A stretch of 64,000 nucleotides of DNA from Opeltia flavorubescens. Taxonomy: Eukaryota > Ascomycota > Lecanoromycetes > Teloschistales > Teloschistaceae. The position numbers and the translations under genes are program-made. Below are positions 11,006 to 24,895 of the stretch, one piece after another. Each line of letters starts with the position of its first letter. Position 1 is the first letter of the stretch. Under the pieces are notes generated by a model. The model saw nothing but the letters and a program-made list of their open reading frames with translations. It made no database searches and was not told the DNA's origin. The stretch is from the NCBI GenBank assembly GCA_000442125.1, contig KE546984.1, positions 496,001 through 560,000 on the forward strand, in the 5' to 3' direction.

Positions 11006-12629
11006 ATGAATAAAGTAGTTCAGACAACCCAACCGGCTGAAATGTTCAGGCCCCCTCTGAACCGTGCAATGAGGATACTAGATCGATCCTTTTTCAAGAA
11101 AGAAATAGATCTTGCATCAGCGTGTGTGCTTGACAAAAAAAGAATTGCATCTTTTCAGAAAGAATTATCGAGAGACATTTTCAAGCTCGAGCGGTTGCAG
11201 CCAATTAGGCAAGCACCATCAACGATCAACGCCGATAGCGGTGCCAGATGTCTCCTTTTAAGGCCTGAAGTTCGATTAGATGGTAAACGTGCTGAGTGTT
11301 CGAATTTCTAGCTTTGAGATGTTGACGGAATCAGGTAGATGACTCCACTTGGAGTTCTCGCCTCCACGATCTGGTAAAAGCCCAGCAAGTAGTCATTGCC
11401 CCTTACCGGCTGCAGCTTAACTATGATTACTGGAATTATCGTATGTGTACATATCTATCCTGTAGTATTAGATGCACGATTCATAGTTTGCTAAATTACC
11501 TTAGACGACATCATGTCCGCCATCCTACCGGACAGCGAGCAAGATGAGATTCCGGTAGGTTTCAGCGCCGTAGGCCACGTCGGTACGCAATTTTCTTTTT
11601 GACCTTTTCTTTCGTTCTTTCAACTAAGAGCTCTAAGCCCATTTGAATCTCCGCGAGCAATATCTGCCCTACAAATATCTCATAGCCTCCGTCCTCCTGG
11701 ACAAGAACCCTACCATCCGCACCGTCATCAACAAAATCGACGACGTAGGCGAGGAGAGCGAATTCCGAACTTTCAGATATGAGGTCCTCGCTGGTCCGGA
11801 CGATATGAACGTAGAAGTCAGAGAACAAGATTGTCTCTTCCGGTTCGACTATTCGAAAGTTTATTGGAACCCGAGACTCAGTACCGAGCACAGTCGTCTA
11901 GTATCCAAGTTCAAGCCCGGAGAAGCAGTCTGCGATGTCATGGCAGGCGTCGGACCGTTTGCGCTGCCGGCAGCGAAGAAGAGGGTTTGGGTTTGGGCCA
12001 ACGATCTGAATCCCGAGAGCTATAAGAGCCTGATAGAGAACTCAAAACGGAATAAGGTATGCGAAGTTCTACACTTCAAAAGTTGAGTGTTCAATGCTAA
12101 GCTTACACAGGTCACTGATTTTGTACGCCCATTTTGCGAAGACGGCCACACCTTCATCCGCACCTCATCATCTCGACTCCTCGAATCTTCAAAGCAGGTC
12201 ACCGTAGCCCCTAAAATCTCCCGCTCAGCCCGCATAACGTCAACTCAGCTCCCTCCACGGGAGATCCTTCAAGAACCCAAAACCTTCTCTCACTACGTCC
12301 TCAACCTCCCCGCGACAGCCACTACTTTCCTTCCAAATTTCATTGGCCTGTATAGCGGACACGAACACTTATTCCATCCGAACACGAATCTCAAATTGCC
12401 GATGATACATGTGTATTGTTTCTCAACAAAGAGCGACGACAACAAGGTGGAGGAAGGAAAGATATGTAGGGAAGTAAGCGCACAGTTGGAGTATGAGATT
12501 GGCAACGTAGGAGAGGAAGAAATGGAGATATGGGACGTGAGGGATGTGGCCCCACAGAAGAGAATGTTCTGCGCAAGCTTTCGATTGCCGAGAGAAGTAG
12601 CTTTTCGGGACAGAGATCCTGAGGTGTAG
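11006..12629 (+). CDS. TRM5: tRNA (guanine37-N1)-methyltransferase Trm5
   Basis: Exons 11006-11282, 11339-11440, 11505-11582, 11638-12056 and 12111-12629 give 464 aa. The N-terminal [17 protein letters not shown] is the family start signature. The catalytic region includes [19 protein letters not shown], the SAM-binding loop [14 protein letters not shown] and the acidic WANDLNP motif. The C-terminal part has [10 protein letters not shown] and [16 protein letters not shown]. The enzyme makes m1G37 next to the anticodon, preventing frameshifting, in cytoplasm and mitochondria. An alternative start at ATG 11042 (MFRPPLN) would remove 12 residues; the longer form was kept because it is open, not because it is proven. 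It converges with RPN10. Confidence 0.96.
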
Positions 12630-12794
12630 TGTAATGTATAAGAGGGTTATTGAACCGAGGTTTTTGGACTCTGTTGTTTACATATGTATCTGGAAGTGAG
12701 GATAAATTCGTCTTTATTTGGGTAAATATATTGGTACAGCTAGCATTTCTTCACACTATGCACGCGCCAGACGCCACGCTATGCTATTAAAGAT

Positions 12795-13827
12795 CTATGC
12801 GGTGTCCATTTTGTCCCCATCACCGTCTCCATCCTTCTTCTTCTCCTCTTTCGCCTTCGATGACACCTCTTTATCCTCATCCATCTTATCTCCACCGCTA
12901 CCACTAGCCTCCCCTTGAGCGTCCAGCAAAGGCTGGTTCTCCTCCGGAATCCCTTCCAAATTCTCTCCTTTCCCTTCGTCTTTCGCCTTGCCCTCCTTCT
13001 CCTGCCTTGCCATCTCAGACTCCATGCTCATTCTCAAAGCGAGCGCGAGATCAGGATCCGTGCTTGGATCGACACCAAACTCGAAACCAGCACCACCGCC
13101 ATCAGCTCCGACTTCATCTGTCCCGCCTCTAGGTGCCACTCCATCTGCGCTCAGTATTGGTGTCGTCACTAGGGTGTCACTTAACAAGCTCGGCCCAGGT
13201 GGTATTATTGCCAGATGTGACCCATCACCCCCCTTTATGTTTTCGTTAAAAGCCTCAAGCTTCTTAGTGTTCTCTGGCTCCAGATCCCCGAATACAATGA
13301 AATCGATGCTGATGTTGTTTTTCTTCATTCTCTTCGCCAACTTCACAAGCTGCCCTTCACTCTCCGCTATTGGACTGCATGTAAATACAATGATGCGTTG
13401 TCTTTGGGATTTGTTTTGTCTGTGTTTGAGTGCGAGACCTGCAATCTGAATACCTGTGGCAAGGTGGGTAGAGCCTCTAATTTTAGTGCGGTGGATGCCG
13501 TCGAGGACCTTGCCAAAGTCGGTGGTAAGGGTAACGAGAACTTCAGGGCCTTTCCCGCCCATGGACATGAGACCGACGGAAGATTCAGGGTTGGCTTGGG
13601 TTTTGGCGGAGAATATAAGGTTGACGGCATCGGACTGGGCTTCCCATCTTGATGGGCTAAGCAATACGAATTAGCTGCGTCCAGAAATTTTTGAAGGGAA
13701 TACTCTACACATAATCACCGTTCCTACTGCTTTCGCTATTGTCCACCCTGACAAGATATGCGTCAGTATGACGTTGACAGCTTTCGGGATGACTATCTTA
13801 CACTATCATTGTCGCTTCCAGAACCAT
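12795..13827 (-). CDS. RPN10: 26S proteasome ubiquitin receptor Rpn10
   Basis: Exons 13827-13802 (26 nt), 13747-13709 (39 nt) and 13656-12795 give 308 aa. The two small exons encode MVLEATMIVVDNSESSRNGD, the start of the von Willebrand A domain with its DNSES metal-site-like motif. The vWA continues through RWEAQSDAVNLIF and RIIVFTCSPI. A ubiquitin-interacting motif (DPDLALALRMSMESE) lies near residue 217. The remaining C-terminus is charged and low-complexity (Lys/Asp/Gly). Rpn10 sits between lid and base of the proteasome and binds polyubiquitin. Its N-terminus is recovered only through two small exons. It is divergent from NBL1 at about 307 bases. Confidence 0.96.
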
Positions 13828-14134
13828 CTTTGCGAAGCGGCCTGATAGTCACGACTTTAAAGTATGAAATAAATGGAGACACTGATGGTATGGGGGACGG
13901 GAGGAAGAGGAATCTATGGGAGGTTGAAGTGGCGGAGAGTATTCGAAAGAGAAATGTAGATCACCTCTACCTCAATTCGGAGCTTGACCGCTCAGATGCA
14001 CCGAGAGCCAAGCTTTTAGACGCAACAGCCGCTTTGTTTACTCCGTGATATCGTTGCTAGGAAGGCCTGCTTACCACGAATTGCTATCGGCCATCATTGC
14101 TTAAATTATTGAGTTTCCAAAATATCTAGCAGCT
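13828..14134. promoter_or_regulatory. Divergent promoter between RPN10 and NBL1
   Basis: About 307 bases separate the two start codons, so promoters and 5' UTRs must lie here. A proteasome-type (PACE, GGTGGCAAA) element was looked for and not found. Confidence 0.4.
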
Positions 14135-15308
14135 ATGGACGTTGAACAGTCTTCAATGGCTCAATCAAAAGTAGTCGCCATTCAGTCCCCATCAGCAACA
14201 CCAACCAGCTCCACAAAGAGATCTATCATGATCACCCAGGGTCAGAAGCAAGCCCTGATCGATAACTTACAGCTTGAAGGTTTGTTCATATATGATCGAG
14301 CTCTGTGTATGGATCGCTCACTAGCTTCAAGTTACCGAGCGTGCTCGAAAACTCAGAGCTCAATACGCGCTGCAAGCCCAAAGCCTGCGCACCAGGATTG
14401 AGCTGCGCGTCAACCGCATACCCACAGCGATGCGTAAAGCAAAGATGGGAGACCTTTACGAAAAATACATCGAAAGTACCAAACAACCCGTAGAATCAAC
14501 CGCTAGTCAACCCACATTTCCGAGCGCGGCAACACTACAACGGCAAAGCCCAGCGAAAGCGATTCCCACTTCACCGTCTAAACAAAGAGAAGCCGCTCGT
14601 CCAACACGCGGCACCAAGAGACCCAGTGATCATTTCTCGGCAGATGACGATAAAGAAAACACGCCAGACCCAACCCATCCTCTCAGCGCCAAGAAGCGTC
14701 CCAAGCACAACACCCACCCCTCAAACCCCTCAACTGTCCTATCCCCCAAATCTTCCAACATCCGTAATCAGAGCCCAACCCGCCCACAATTGGGTTCACC
14801 TCAGAAAAGCTACCTGTCACATCCTACTTCGCCCCTCAAACCGAGCGGAGGCTTCTCCACGGCGAAGCCAGAATCGCCCGCCAAAGCAGCTGCACTGGTC
14901 GCGACCGCTGCCGCATCATCAGCAAGTGTTATTATTGAGAAACCCAGAGCGACTCGTACTCGTGCAGCTGCTGCTTCAAAGCCTGCTAAAGCTCCCACGG
15001 CTGCGGGACCCAAGACAAGAGCAGCGCTGAACACTCGCGCGAAGAGAGGCGTGGAAGGTCCGGTTGAAGTGCCGAAGCATGAGCTCAGAACGGTCAGCGC
15101 AGCGTCAAACACATCGACTGGCACTACTGTTGTGAGGAAGAATGCAAAAGCGGCTACGAATTGTGTGGCTGCTGGAGCGAAAGCTAAGGTGAAGGAGGCC
15201 GCTGCGAAGGGTGGAAGGGGCGGGGGGAAGAAAGGGACGACTGCTGCTGCTCCATCAGCGGCGGTGGAAGGGCAAACGCAAGGAAGGAGGGTGCTAAGAA
15301 AGAGGTGA
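14135..15308 (+). CDS. NBL1: Borealin N-terminal domain protein Nbl1 (chromosomal passenger complex)
   Basis: Exons 14135-14279 and 14332-15308 give 373 aa. The borealin N-terminal helix spans the intron: ITQGQKQALIDNLQLEVTER, then RAQYALQAQSLRTRIELRVN and IPTAMRKAKMGDLYEKY. That helix normally bundles with survivin and INCENP. The rest is a long disordered tail rich in Ser/Pro and then Ala/Lys/Arg, with many SP sites that could be cyclin-dependent kinase targets (inference). The C-terminus is strongly basic (GGRGGGKKG, RRVLRKR), which could bind DNA or nucleosomes. Other in-frame ATGs (such as 14156) lie close downstream of the chosen start. Confidence 0.88.
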
Positions 15309-15607
15309 CGATCAGCTATAGAGTACAAGATAGAAAGCGGGAATGCGGTGCGATTACGAGAGTTGGATATAAGGATGTAACCTCGGCGTTGGGAAGTTTG
15401 TCATATAGTAACGCCGGTCATATCACGTCAACATCCAATTCTTTGATTGAAAGCCGTAATCATTGGTATTCCGGTTTTGCCATACGAAAGCGCGTCCAGG
15501 GACTGATCCTCACCATGATGATCTTCGATCTGTTTATGTAATTGCAAGGGTCGAAATGCGTTCCGCTCGGAAGATCTCCCAGCTGATCCTTGCTCAATTT
15601 ATCTATC

Positions 15608-17485
15608 TTATTCTGCTCCCTCTTCGATAATCTCCTCCCCACCTGGACCATCATCGTCTTCCTCAAACGTCCCAGCCGGTACCTCATAAAGCCTCAGAAG
15701 ACTCTTATTCGGATCCTTCACAAGTACATACTTCCCATCCTTCATCGCTCTTACCATATCAATGATTGTGCGCACGATACCCCATCCATTATTCAGGTTG
15801 AGATTCATCTGCTCTGCAAACTTCCGAGGGTCATAGCCCATGACACCGAGGATGACGTGTCGATCGTTGGATTTGGGGGTGGTGCGGGAGACGAAACTAT
15901 TTGTTTCGTAGGGTCAGCGACGGCGAAGTGGATTCATTGAAAGGAATAACCAGGGCAAGGATGAAGGGGAGCGGGGGTGGGGGAACAAACCCAAGTTTCA
16001 TTACGTCTGCTTTGGCAAGAATGGCTTGCACAGTCCACCTTGCCAATTTGCAACTGTTATTCTTCATCTCCGTGGCCACGACCGCACCACGCTGACTCGT
16101 CAACTTTGCCCTCCAATCCAGAGCACCACCACTGCCCTGTGCTTTGGCATCGAATTCGTTCAGGGCTTTGACCACGAGCAGTTGGTCTTCCCCGCTGATA
16201 TTATTCTTCACCACCGCATCCAACTCTGTGCGTACAATTAGATGCAGAGGATCCTCATCCTTCTCTAGACTGAGATCGAACCGGCGGTACTTGTATGCTT
16301 TGCTTGCTAATGGTTCAGTCTCTTCCGAAGGATTGTAAAAGGGGTTCTCATGTGACATTTCGAACTTGCTATTCTCCGATTCGATGACCGTCTGGTTGAC
16401 GAAATTGTGGTTGATGAAAGTCGCTTCTAGAGCTAAAGCGCCGGGGAAATTGATTTGGTCTTTGTTGCCTTCTGACGCTTCCAGAGGGGCATCGGCAGCG
16501 TTTTCGTTGACAGAGACCATGTCGATGGATGAGCCGTCCCGTTTGTCAAGAAATATTTTGTTGCCGGAGCGAGTGATGACAATGTCCCAGCTGTAGACAG
16601 ATCGGGGCGCACACATGAGCATAGAGAGGATGTTGTCGGTCGCGAAGATGGTGGCTTCATCCTTCTCTGCGAGTTCATGAATGATGGGATCTTGGCTGGT
16701 TGTGACATTGTAGGCGGCACGATCGACCACGTTGAGTTTCCGTTCGATACTCTTGACGGGTTGTTTGTCGTAGGAGCGATCGTAGAAGTAGAGGAAGCCG
16801 TAACTGTCTATGTCTTCCCCTGTACTTGTCTCAAGGTTGAGTTTGGCTAGGCGATTGAAATCGATTTCCTCGAGCATCTGCCACTCTGGCTTTATGTTGA
16901 CTGACGAGTCTCGGTTTCGCTGTGGTTTATCATAGTCTTTCCAGCCTCCAAACCTGCGACCTCGTCCGCCCCGGCCTCCGCGAGTATCGTAGTAGCTGTT
17001 TTGCTGGCCACCTCGTCCGCCTACCCGTTGAAAGGTTCCTCTTCCTCCTCGCTGATCTCTCGCACCACGACCTCGACCTCTGATGAAGGTAGCACCGCCT
17101 CGACCAAAGCCCCGAGTCTTGGTTGATGTCCGAGTGTTGTCGACGACGGAGAATGAGGACTCATCCTCCGCAACCTGAATAGCGAACAAGGAGGATGTGC
17201 CAGCACCGTAGACTTGCTGGTCTTTGCAAAATATTAGTCTCTCCCAAAAGTCTCGGGGGTGAATTTCTGAAACATACCCCTATAGTTTCTGTTATACTGC
17301 TGACGGCCACCTCGACCATCCCTATCCTTTCCCTCGGTGTTCCAATCTGCCATCCGGCCCAATTTGTCGGCTTTGGAGTATGGGGCATATGGTACGCCGT
17401 CGACCAATGCATCTGTAGTGGTCGGAGGACCCCATGTCTCGTCTGACGGTAAAGCTGAAACGATGTCTGCTAGTGAAATGGGCAT
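15608..17485 (-). CDS. eIF3d: Eukaryotic translation initiation factor 3 subunit D (eIF3d / Moe1)
   Basis: Exons 17485-17278, 17221-15991 and 15896-15608 give 575 aa. It begins [20 protein letters not shown], typical of the family. An RGG-rich stretch (around residues 95-150) is followed by the large cap-binding-type domain ([59 protein letters not shown]). The C-terminus is [15 protein letters not shown] followed by an acidic tail. eIF3d contacts the mRNA cap and the 40S ribosome within eIF3. The last intron is 94 nt with a GTTTGT donor. It converges with NBL1 (299 bases) and is divergent from hapB across about 4 kb. Confidence 0.97.
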
Positions 17486-20400
17486 TTTGTTCACGGCCTG
17501 AGAAATTACTTCTGACAGAGCTCCTTGGTGATATATTGGGATATTTAGTTTTCCAGATAGAAAAGATATGTAGTGGGGTCTTGGCAGCACATCACCGTTG
17601 AACGGCGGGCACCCCCTAAGTTTTGCTTTTTACACCCCCTTTACCCTTCGTACCCCTCTAGCACATTGACCGTAATGCCTTTGAAGATCAAGGGAATGTG
17701 AAATGTTTAGAGGAGACGAATGAATGTACGTTGATTATAACTGACACATCCCATACAAGATGATTGCCCTGCGCTTTCTGCGAGTCTGTATAGGTCAAAA
17801 TTTAGTGAGATCACGGAGCAAAATAAGCAAAAGCCAGCAATACTTATCTCTTATTGCTAAGGTATGTCCTATCGAATGAGATCGGACATCATTGTCATCC
17901 TCCTTGACAAGTCCTCGGAACTGGATGAGCTGCTATGGGTGTTATGATTGGAATACTTGTTGCTTTTGATACACCAGCTCTTTCCTCACTGGGCCAAACG
18001 CGGAAGAATGAAATTTCTACCTATTCTCTTAGTACATATAGCCATTCAATGCAACTTCTTTACATCGAGAACGTTGGTCGCTCATGGCCGTTCTTGCCGC
18101 AGATTTCTCCGGCAAGTAGGGTCGGCAAGCTTCCAATTACCCTTTCATTCTTCTCAGGTTCTACGAAATCTCCGTTTTCGCACTTACCTCGATCTCGCTT
18201 CGAAGCTTTGGTATAATACATGAGCTTCGAGATCATCCGAAAGACATTCATTTTTCATAGGCCGGACCTTGTTCAGTTCGTTTGATCAATAGCCACGGCA
18301 CGCGCGTTTTAAGGTATGGCATATTATCTCCCGATTTTTCTTTAGTCCAATTTCCGATCGACACTGCCTGATACTTTTCCGTCCCCATACCTATCCGATG
18401 AGTCTCATCCACATCTTAGTCTTGACTTGTTCTAATTCTGATTTATGTATCGAGGAAGACCGCTGGCAGTAATCCAAGTCTACCCGTCATTTCGACATTT
18501 CGACTTTCCTTACCCGTGAGTCTTACTGAGAACTCAATAGCTTCATTGTAGCTGGTGGCTGAGGTCTTAGCTTACGTGCTGGGGTTCTTGTGGCACTAGA
18601 GATACGAAGAAGCGCGACTTCCCAGGTTGCTATCGATTAATGTAGGCATCGCTGGGAACTAGCAAGTCGACAACGCATATTACACAACAAGATTTTGCCG
18701 GCCACCACAGGCACTTTGGTTCTTGAATCGAAAAGTAGAGATCACCTGAGTGGAAAGATCTGTATGTTACAATTAAGTATGCAGTTCATGATTGGGGCAA
18801 TTGGACTCGATCGGAGATGACCCTCAAGCTACGTCGGGTACTATGATAATCAACGGGAGCAATCATCAATCCGCTGGTTGATCTTAAGTCTAATACGGCC
18901 TGCAGCGTTTACAGCTGTAATCTGCTCAGAATCAAGAAAATCACAAGCATAAGATGGTCGGCTCGAAACAATGTGACAATATTAATTACCAAACCATGAT
19001 CACCGACTTCTCCCAGGTTATTATGCGAGTCTAACCCTGTCTACGTTTGCATGGAAGGCGAATAAGTGTCATTCAGGCAGGAGTACCGCGGTGCGTGAAG
19101 AATGAGGCTGACGAACGGCACAACAATTTGATGACGAGCATTGGGCGGCTACTACCAATTCAGCCAAAGGGAAGATGGTACGACAGCCATGATCGATATG
19201 CACACGAAAGGTGTGATGTGCTGAGACGGATAATTTGAACGTTATTGTGCGATGATCCTTCCGTGACGGAATCGATCACAGACAGAATCGATGCTTTCTG
19301 TAGGCGCTGCGGTATGATGCAAATTTCCACCAAACCGGGAAGAGAAGGATGGGAAGGGGTAATGAGGAGAAGGACCGACTGTAGGCGCCAGCAACCGTTT
19401 GACAGTCTTGTATCAGGTTGCCTCGAGTCTGATGATGATGCCTGAGAGGCTGATGTTCTGCTCAGTCTTTGCCCCTTTCATTTCCATCTTGACGCAAGAT
19501 CGAAGATGGCTTGGCAAGAACCCCGCACTCGCACAGTCAGCCAATCCTAATCCCACAGAACCTAAAAAGCCAGTCCGCCCTTCTTCTTCCTCCAATCACA
19601 GAAATACCCTCTTCTGTTTCCACTTCCATCGTCCAATCATCCAATCAGTCCTCGCTATCACCAGACTTATTTCTCTGACTGGTGTCCGCTATTGGGTGCA
19701 CAGCATCCATACTTTTTACTTGCTATCGTCCTGTAACAATCCTTGCTTTGTCCGACCCAACCAATCTGTGGTCGTACCATTTACCACCCGTTCGTCAGCT
19801 GTCAATCCGTATCAGCACCCTCACTGGCTCGCTCTATATCCAATCACCTCGTCGCCTCTCATCAGTGTCCGCCGTGTAAGCCTATCCAATACCGAGGAAC
19901 ACGACACCTTTAGACATACCGATGAAACGGAAAGTCACCTGATCCTTCCTCGTGTTCCACCCTCCGCTGCAGGATACCACGAATCCGTCCACCACTCATC
20001 GTCCACCATCCAGCTTCAGCCTTGAACGTTTCAACGGTAAGGCAAAACCTACCTATCCAGATCCCTGGTGCCATACCCCACGCATTGTGTGTCGCCTTCC
20101 ACCACTGAGCAGGCTCCTTCTCGGAGCTTGTACCAAACCACTGCGAGTTGCAGCTACGCGACAGACGATGGATGACGCACTTCACAGGGCTCTCCAATCG
20201 CTTCATTTCAAAGATACTAATTCTGTACAGACGATAGACGCAATTGCCGTCGCATCTTTCCATCCATTCACAACATCTGTCGCATAAGCCAAGCAGAACA
20301 CACACCCACACATCAGCTTGACCTACCCGACCGCGGTACAAGCGCTTCTACACCGCCCTCCATATTGATAAACCCCGCTGACGCGCCCAAAGTCCCGACT

Positions 20401-21526
20401 CCAAACACCCGGTCAATTCGCAACCTTGATAACATCAGACTGCCTGTAACCACGTCATCTGCTGCCATTAACCAGCTATCGGTCACTCAAGACAATATCG
20501 CCGTGTTCCTTGACTCAAGGTGTGTCTCTCCTGCATGATTTACCGCGCACTATGCAATGCCAACGCATCAATTTACATCACCGCTCTTTTGCCCCAACCT
20601 CGCTCCTACCCGAGCCGAGCCTCCGGCTCCTGCCTCGATATCCTTCAAGGGTACAATTGCTGACAGAAAATGATGTAGTATCCCTTGTTTGCACCTCAGC
20701 GAATCCCATATTGCCTACTGAACAAGCCGTCGATTTTTAAAGTATCAGTCATCGATTACCATCTATATCTGTTCGAGCCGTTTCGTTCGAGTGTCTAGAT
20801 AGCAGCCGACACCGCCTCACTATCTTGAAGGTGAAGAAGTAGAGAGGCGTTAGTGCAAGCAGATCAGCATCACGATTGTGGGGCAGCTCTACATTTAACC
20901 ATCCACACCAAGTCACGCCACGAGCAATTGCTGCGGCCGCCTTCTGCGAACGCCAGACGCAGAAGGAACTAGCCTTTTTCTGCTGACAGCGCATTGCCCG
21001 CAACGCCAAGCTGCTGCACAGAGGCCCGACCACGTCCGCTTCCTACTAGACAGCCTCGATTGTCCAAAGTCTATCAGTCGACGCTCGTAGACGTCTAAAG
21101 GGCCGTCGAGTTCACTCCTCAAGTCTCGACAATTTGACTTTTAGTCAGTCTTAATCTCCGTTGGGGGATTGACTTTGGTGTGCCTTCCAATTACACTTGC
21201 GGCTCATGTGCAGACTTTGACTCTGACAGGGCTGCAGCGTAGTGCGTCCTTGTTTTGTCCAATCCTCGGTCTGATCAACTATTACTACCTCTTCCGCCCC
21301 CGTGACTGGGTACAAAGTCTTCCAATCAAACCCTTCACATACTTGTCGACGACCTCATAACATTGCCTAGTACGGCGGTCCTGACTACTCTTGGCTAAGG
21401 TGGGTCTTGTCCTGAATAGGCCCCAATCCGAGTTGCGCGTTGAATGGGAAAGTACTCGTTGCCAATGATGCTGTTGCTGACTTTCTCGTTCAAGACAGCC
21501 GCCTTGACATTCTACCACATCTACCC
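17486..21526. other. Four-kilobase non-coding region between eIF3d and hapB
   Basis: No frame contains a recognisable protein; the longest (19399-20025) is Ser/Pro/His-biased and has no family features. The left part (to about 19.4 kb) is mixed AT-rich sequence. From about 19.5 kb to 21.4 kb the plus strand is rich in C and in CCAAT boxes. The stretch probably contains the eIF3d promoter and a long hapB promoter or 5' leader, possibly with leader introns; this is inferred from position. Confidence 0.55.
19541..21427 (+). promoter_or_regulatory. Cluster of CCAAT boxes upstream of hapB
   Basis: Plus-strand CCAAT pentamers begin at 19541, 19592, 19633, 19641, 19761, 19840, 19886, 20194, 21259, 21322 and 21423, with one reverse copy (ATTGG) at 19691. 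Several are extended to CCAATCA, the form preferred by the Hap complex. About two per strand would be expected by chance in this length. The gene downstream encodes the HapB subunit of that complex, and negative autoregulation of hapB is established in Aspergillus nidulans. Direct autoregulation here is an inference; some boxes may lie inside the transcribed leader. Confidence 0.5.
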
Positions 21527-22615
21527 ATGATGGACTACGCGCAATACCAACCCCCCTCGCACGGGCAACATCCGCACGCGCCGCATCTCCAAGGGAGCTT
21601 CCAAAGTGCGCAACAAAGCTCCAGGCCTACAGGGACGTCCATCACATCGCCTCCGAATCAGCCACCGCAAATGCATCAGAATCCTCATCAAGCCTCACCC
21701 ATACTTCCCTCTCAAGGTCACGGTTATCAGCCACCTCCCTCCTCTCAACCCAATCACTCTGTGCACCAAGCCTTGAATTATCCTCCGCAGTATAACGTCG
21801 CTCCTCCAAATATGCACCCACAATACGGCATGTCGCCCTCTCAGGCAGCGGCGATGGCCACAGCAGCAGCTTCGGGCCAGGGGTACAGCTATGGGGTTCC
21901 ACAATCATCGATGCCAGATGGACTCGGGCGCGATTCACCGAGAATGGCTGGCGTCCCTGTGAAGAATGAGCGAACGCCAAGATCACCCCAGCAGATGGGC
22001 AACCAGATGCCACCCTTACCGTCGCAAGTACAGATGCATCCCAGTCAACGGATGAATTCAAACCATATCCACCATGTCAGCAGCCCACATGCCCAAGCTG
22101 CGCAGACGGTAATGATAAACCACCATCAACCTCGCAGCTCCGTTCCTCCTTCAATGCCACCACCGTCATCCCAACAACATCAAGGATCGCCCGACGCCCC
22201 CGCAACGGGAGGCGAAGAAGCTCCTTTGTACGTGAACGCGAAGCAGTTCCATCGGATATTGAAAAGACGCGTCGCGAGACAGAAATTGGAGGAGGCGCTA
22301 CGACTGACGTCCAAAGGACGAAAACCATATCTTCATGAATCGCGCCACAAACACGCGATGCGAAGGCCTCGGGGGCCTGGGGGCAGGTTTCTCACGGCGG
22401 AAGAAGTGGCAGCAATTGAGTCAGGCAAATCGATGGAGGAGGTGGTGGCGAATAGCAAATCCGATCCATCCAAAGGAAGTAAGAAAAGGAAATCGGGCGC
22501 GGATGATTCAGCTCCATCTGCGAAAAAAGTCAAGGTTGAACCACCCAGAAGAAGTACTAGCGCCGAGGAGAGTGAAGAAGCCGAAGAAGAGGATGAAGGC
22601 GAAGATGAATCGTGA
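21527..22615 (+). CDS. hapB: CCAAT-binding transcription factor subunit HapB (NF-YA)
   Basis: A single-exon frame from ATG 21527 ([14 protein letters not shown]) gives 362 aa; the frame is open upstream to 21440 without an earlier convincing start. The N-terminal two thirds is Gln/Pro/His-rich and disordered. The conserved NF-YA core lies around residues 235-290. Its subunit-interaction helix is [20 protein letters not shown]. The linker and the DNA-contact helix follow ([20 protein letters not shown]). A basic Lys/Arg stretch (KKRKSG...KKVKV) that could act as a nuclear signal and an acidic C-terminus follow. HapB joins HapC and HapE to bind CCAAT boxes, and with HapX controls iron-responsive genes. 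Homologs often carry introns; none is needed here. Confidence 0.96.
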   Translation: MMDYAQYQPPSHGQHPHAPHLQGSFQSAQQSSRPTGTSITSPPNQPPQMHQNPHQASPILPSQGHGYQPPPSSQPNHSVHQALNYPPQYNVAPPNMHPQYGMSPSQAAAMATAAASGQGYSYGVPQSSMPDGLGRDSPRMAGVPVKNERTPRSPQQMGNQMPPLPSQVQMHPSQRMNSNHIHHVSSPHAQAAQTVMINHHQPRSSVPPSMPPPSSQQHQGSPDAPATGGEEAPLYVNAKQFHRILKRRVARQKLEEALRLTSKGRKPYLHESRHKHAMRRPRGPGGRFLTAEEVAAIESGKSMEEVVANSKSDPSKGSKKRKSGADDSAPSAKKVKVEPPRRSTSAEESEEAEEEDEGEDES

Positions 22616-23223
22616 CGCCCGTGATCTTGTGGGCAATATGTTGGACCGAGCGCTGGAGAGTTTACAACTACTCACTCAGCGAACCTATATTTCCGGCATC
22701 AACTTCCAGTGTACCAGTCACTCCCTTCTCCTCGGTTGGATGTTTTCTGTCATATCGCAGATACCCCTGTTTGAAATTGAATCAGCATCACTTCCATTTT
22801 GGTTTTTATTTTTGAGTCAGCAAAGCGAGCGAGGGTCGGGTTAGAAACGAAGCGGGTCTCGCAGGAGAGGGATTTAGACGGCCTTCTTCATTGAAACAAA
22901 AGGGCGGGTACATAGTGATATTTATTTGCACGGCAGGCAAAGGCTGGGACAACGAGGGGGCTGTTTCGCTTTTAATGATTATACGATTCTCCTCTAGTTA
23001 TAGCGTTTCTCAAGCTCTGCGAGCTGATCTATCTTGTAGTGGGAGGAGAATGGGGCTGAACCAAACTTCGTGTGCGTTTATATACACGAATGGTTTATTC
23101 TTGAAGCCTTGTATGATGATACCTTGATCTTACAATATTCGTTTAGAGGTCTTCTATTACTGCATCGTAATCTTGTCCTGTAATTTGAGGTCGTCGTCTC
23201 AAGCGTACTTCTCCTGATTCACC
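22616..23223. other. Intergenic region between hapB and the cytidine deaminase gene
   Basis: About 600 bases holding the hapB 3' UTR and the promoter of the next same-strand gene. The open frames present are continuations or chance frames with no recognised product. Confidence 0.5.
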
Positions 23224-24604
<1,381 letters not shown>

Positions 24605-24895
24605 AGGCTCTATATAGGGGAAGGATTTAATTGGGGGGTACGATAACTGCGTCGAGTTACGAAGAAGAAGCCGTGGGTCATGTTGTGCAACGGTACAATG
24701 GCAATCAGGAGACCAACTGTATTACAAGATGTGAGATATAAAAAGGCTAGAGAATGGATGCGAGGAGAAACAAGGCCTTCCTTGATATCTACAGATGTCT
24801 CCAAAAACAGACTGGGTATCAAAAAGATCCAAAATCTCCCCAACCTACAAGACATGGAAGCAGAGCCTTCCAAATTTAAACTTTTATGCCCACGC

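Noticed and set aside
14810-15328. 172-codon minus-strand Ala/Val-rich frame
   Set aside because: Antisense shadow of the basic low-complexity tail of NBL1.
19399-20025. 208-codon open frame before hapB
   Set aside because: Ser/Pro/His-biased composition from C-rich DNA, no domain or signal, and it covers the CCAAT cluster.
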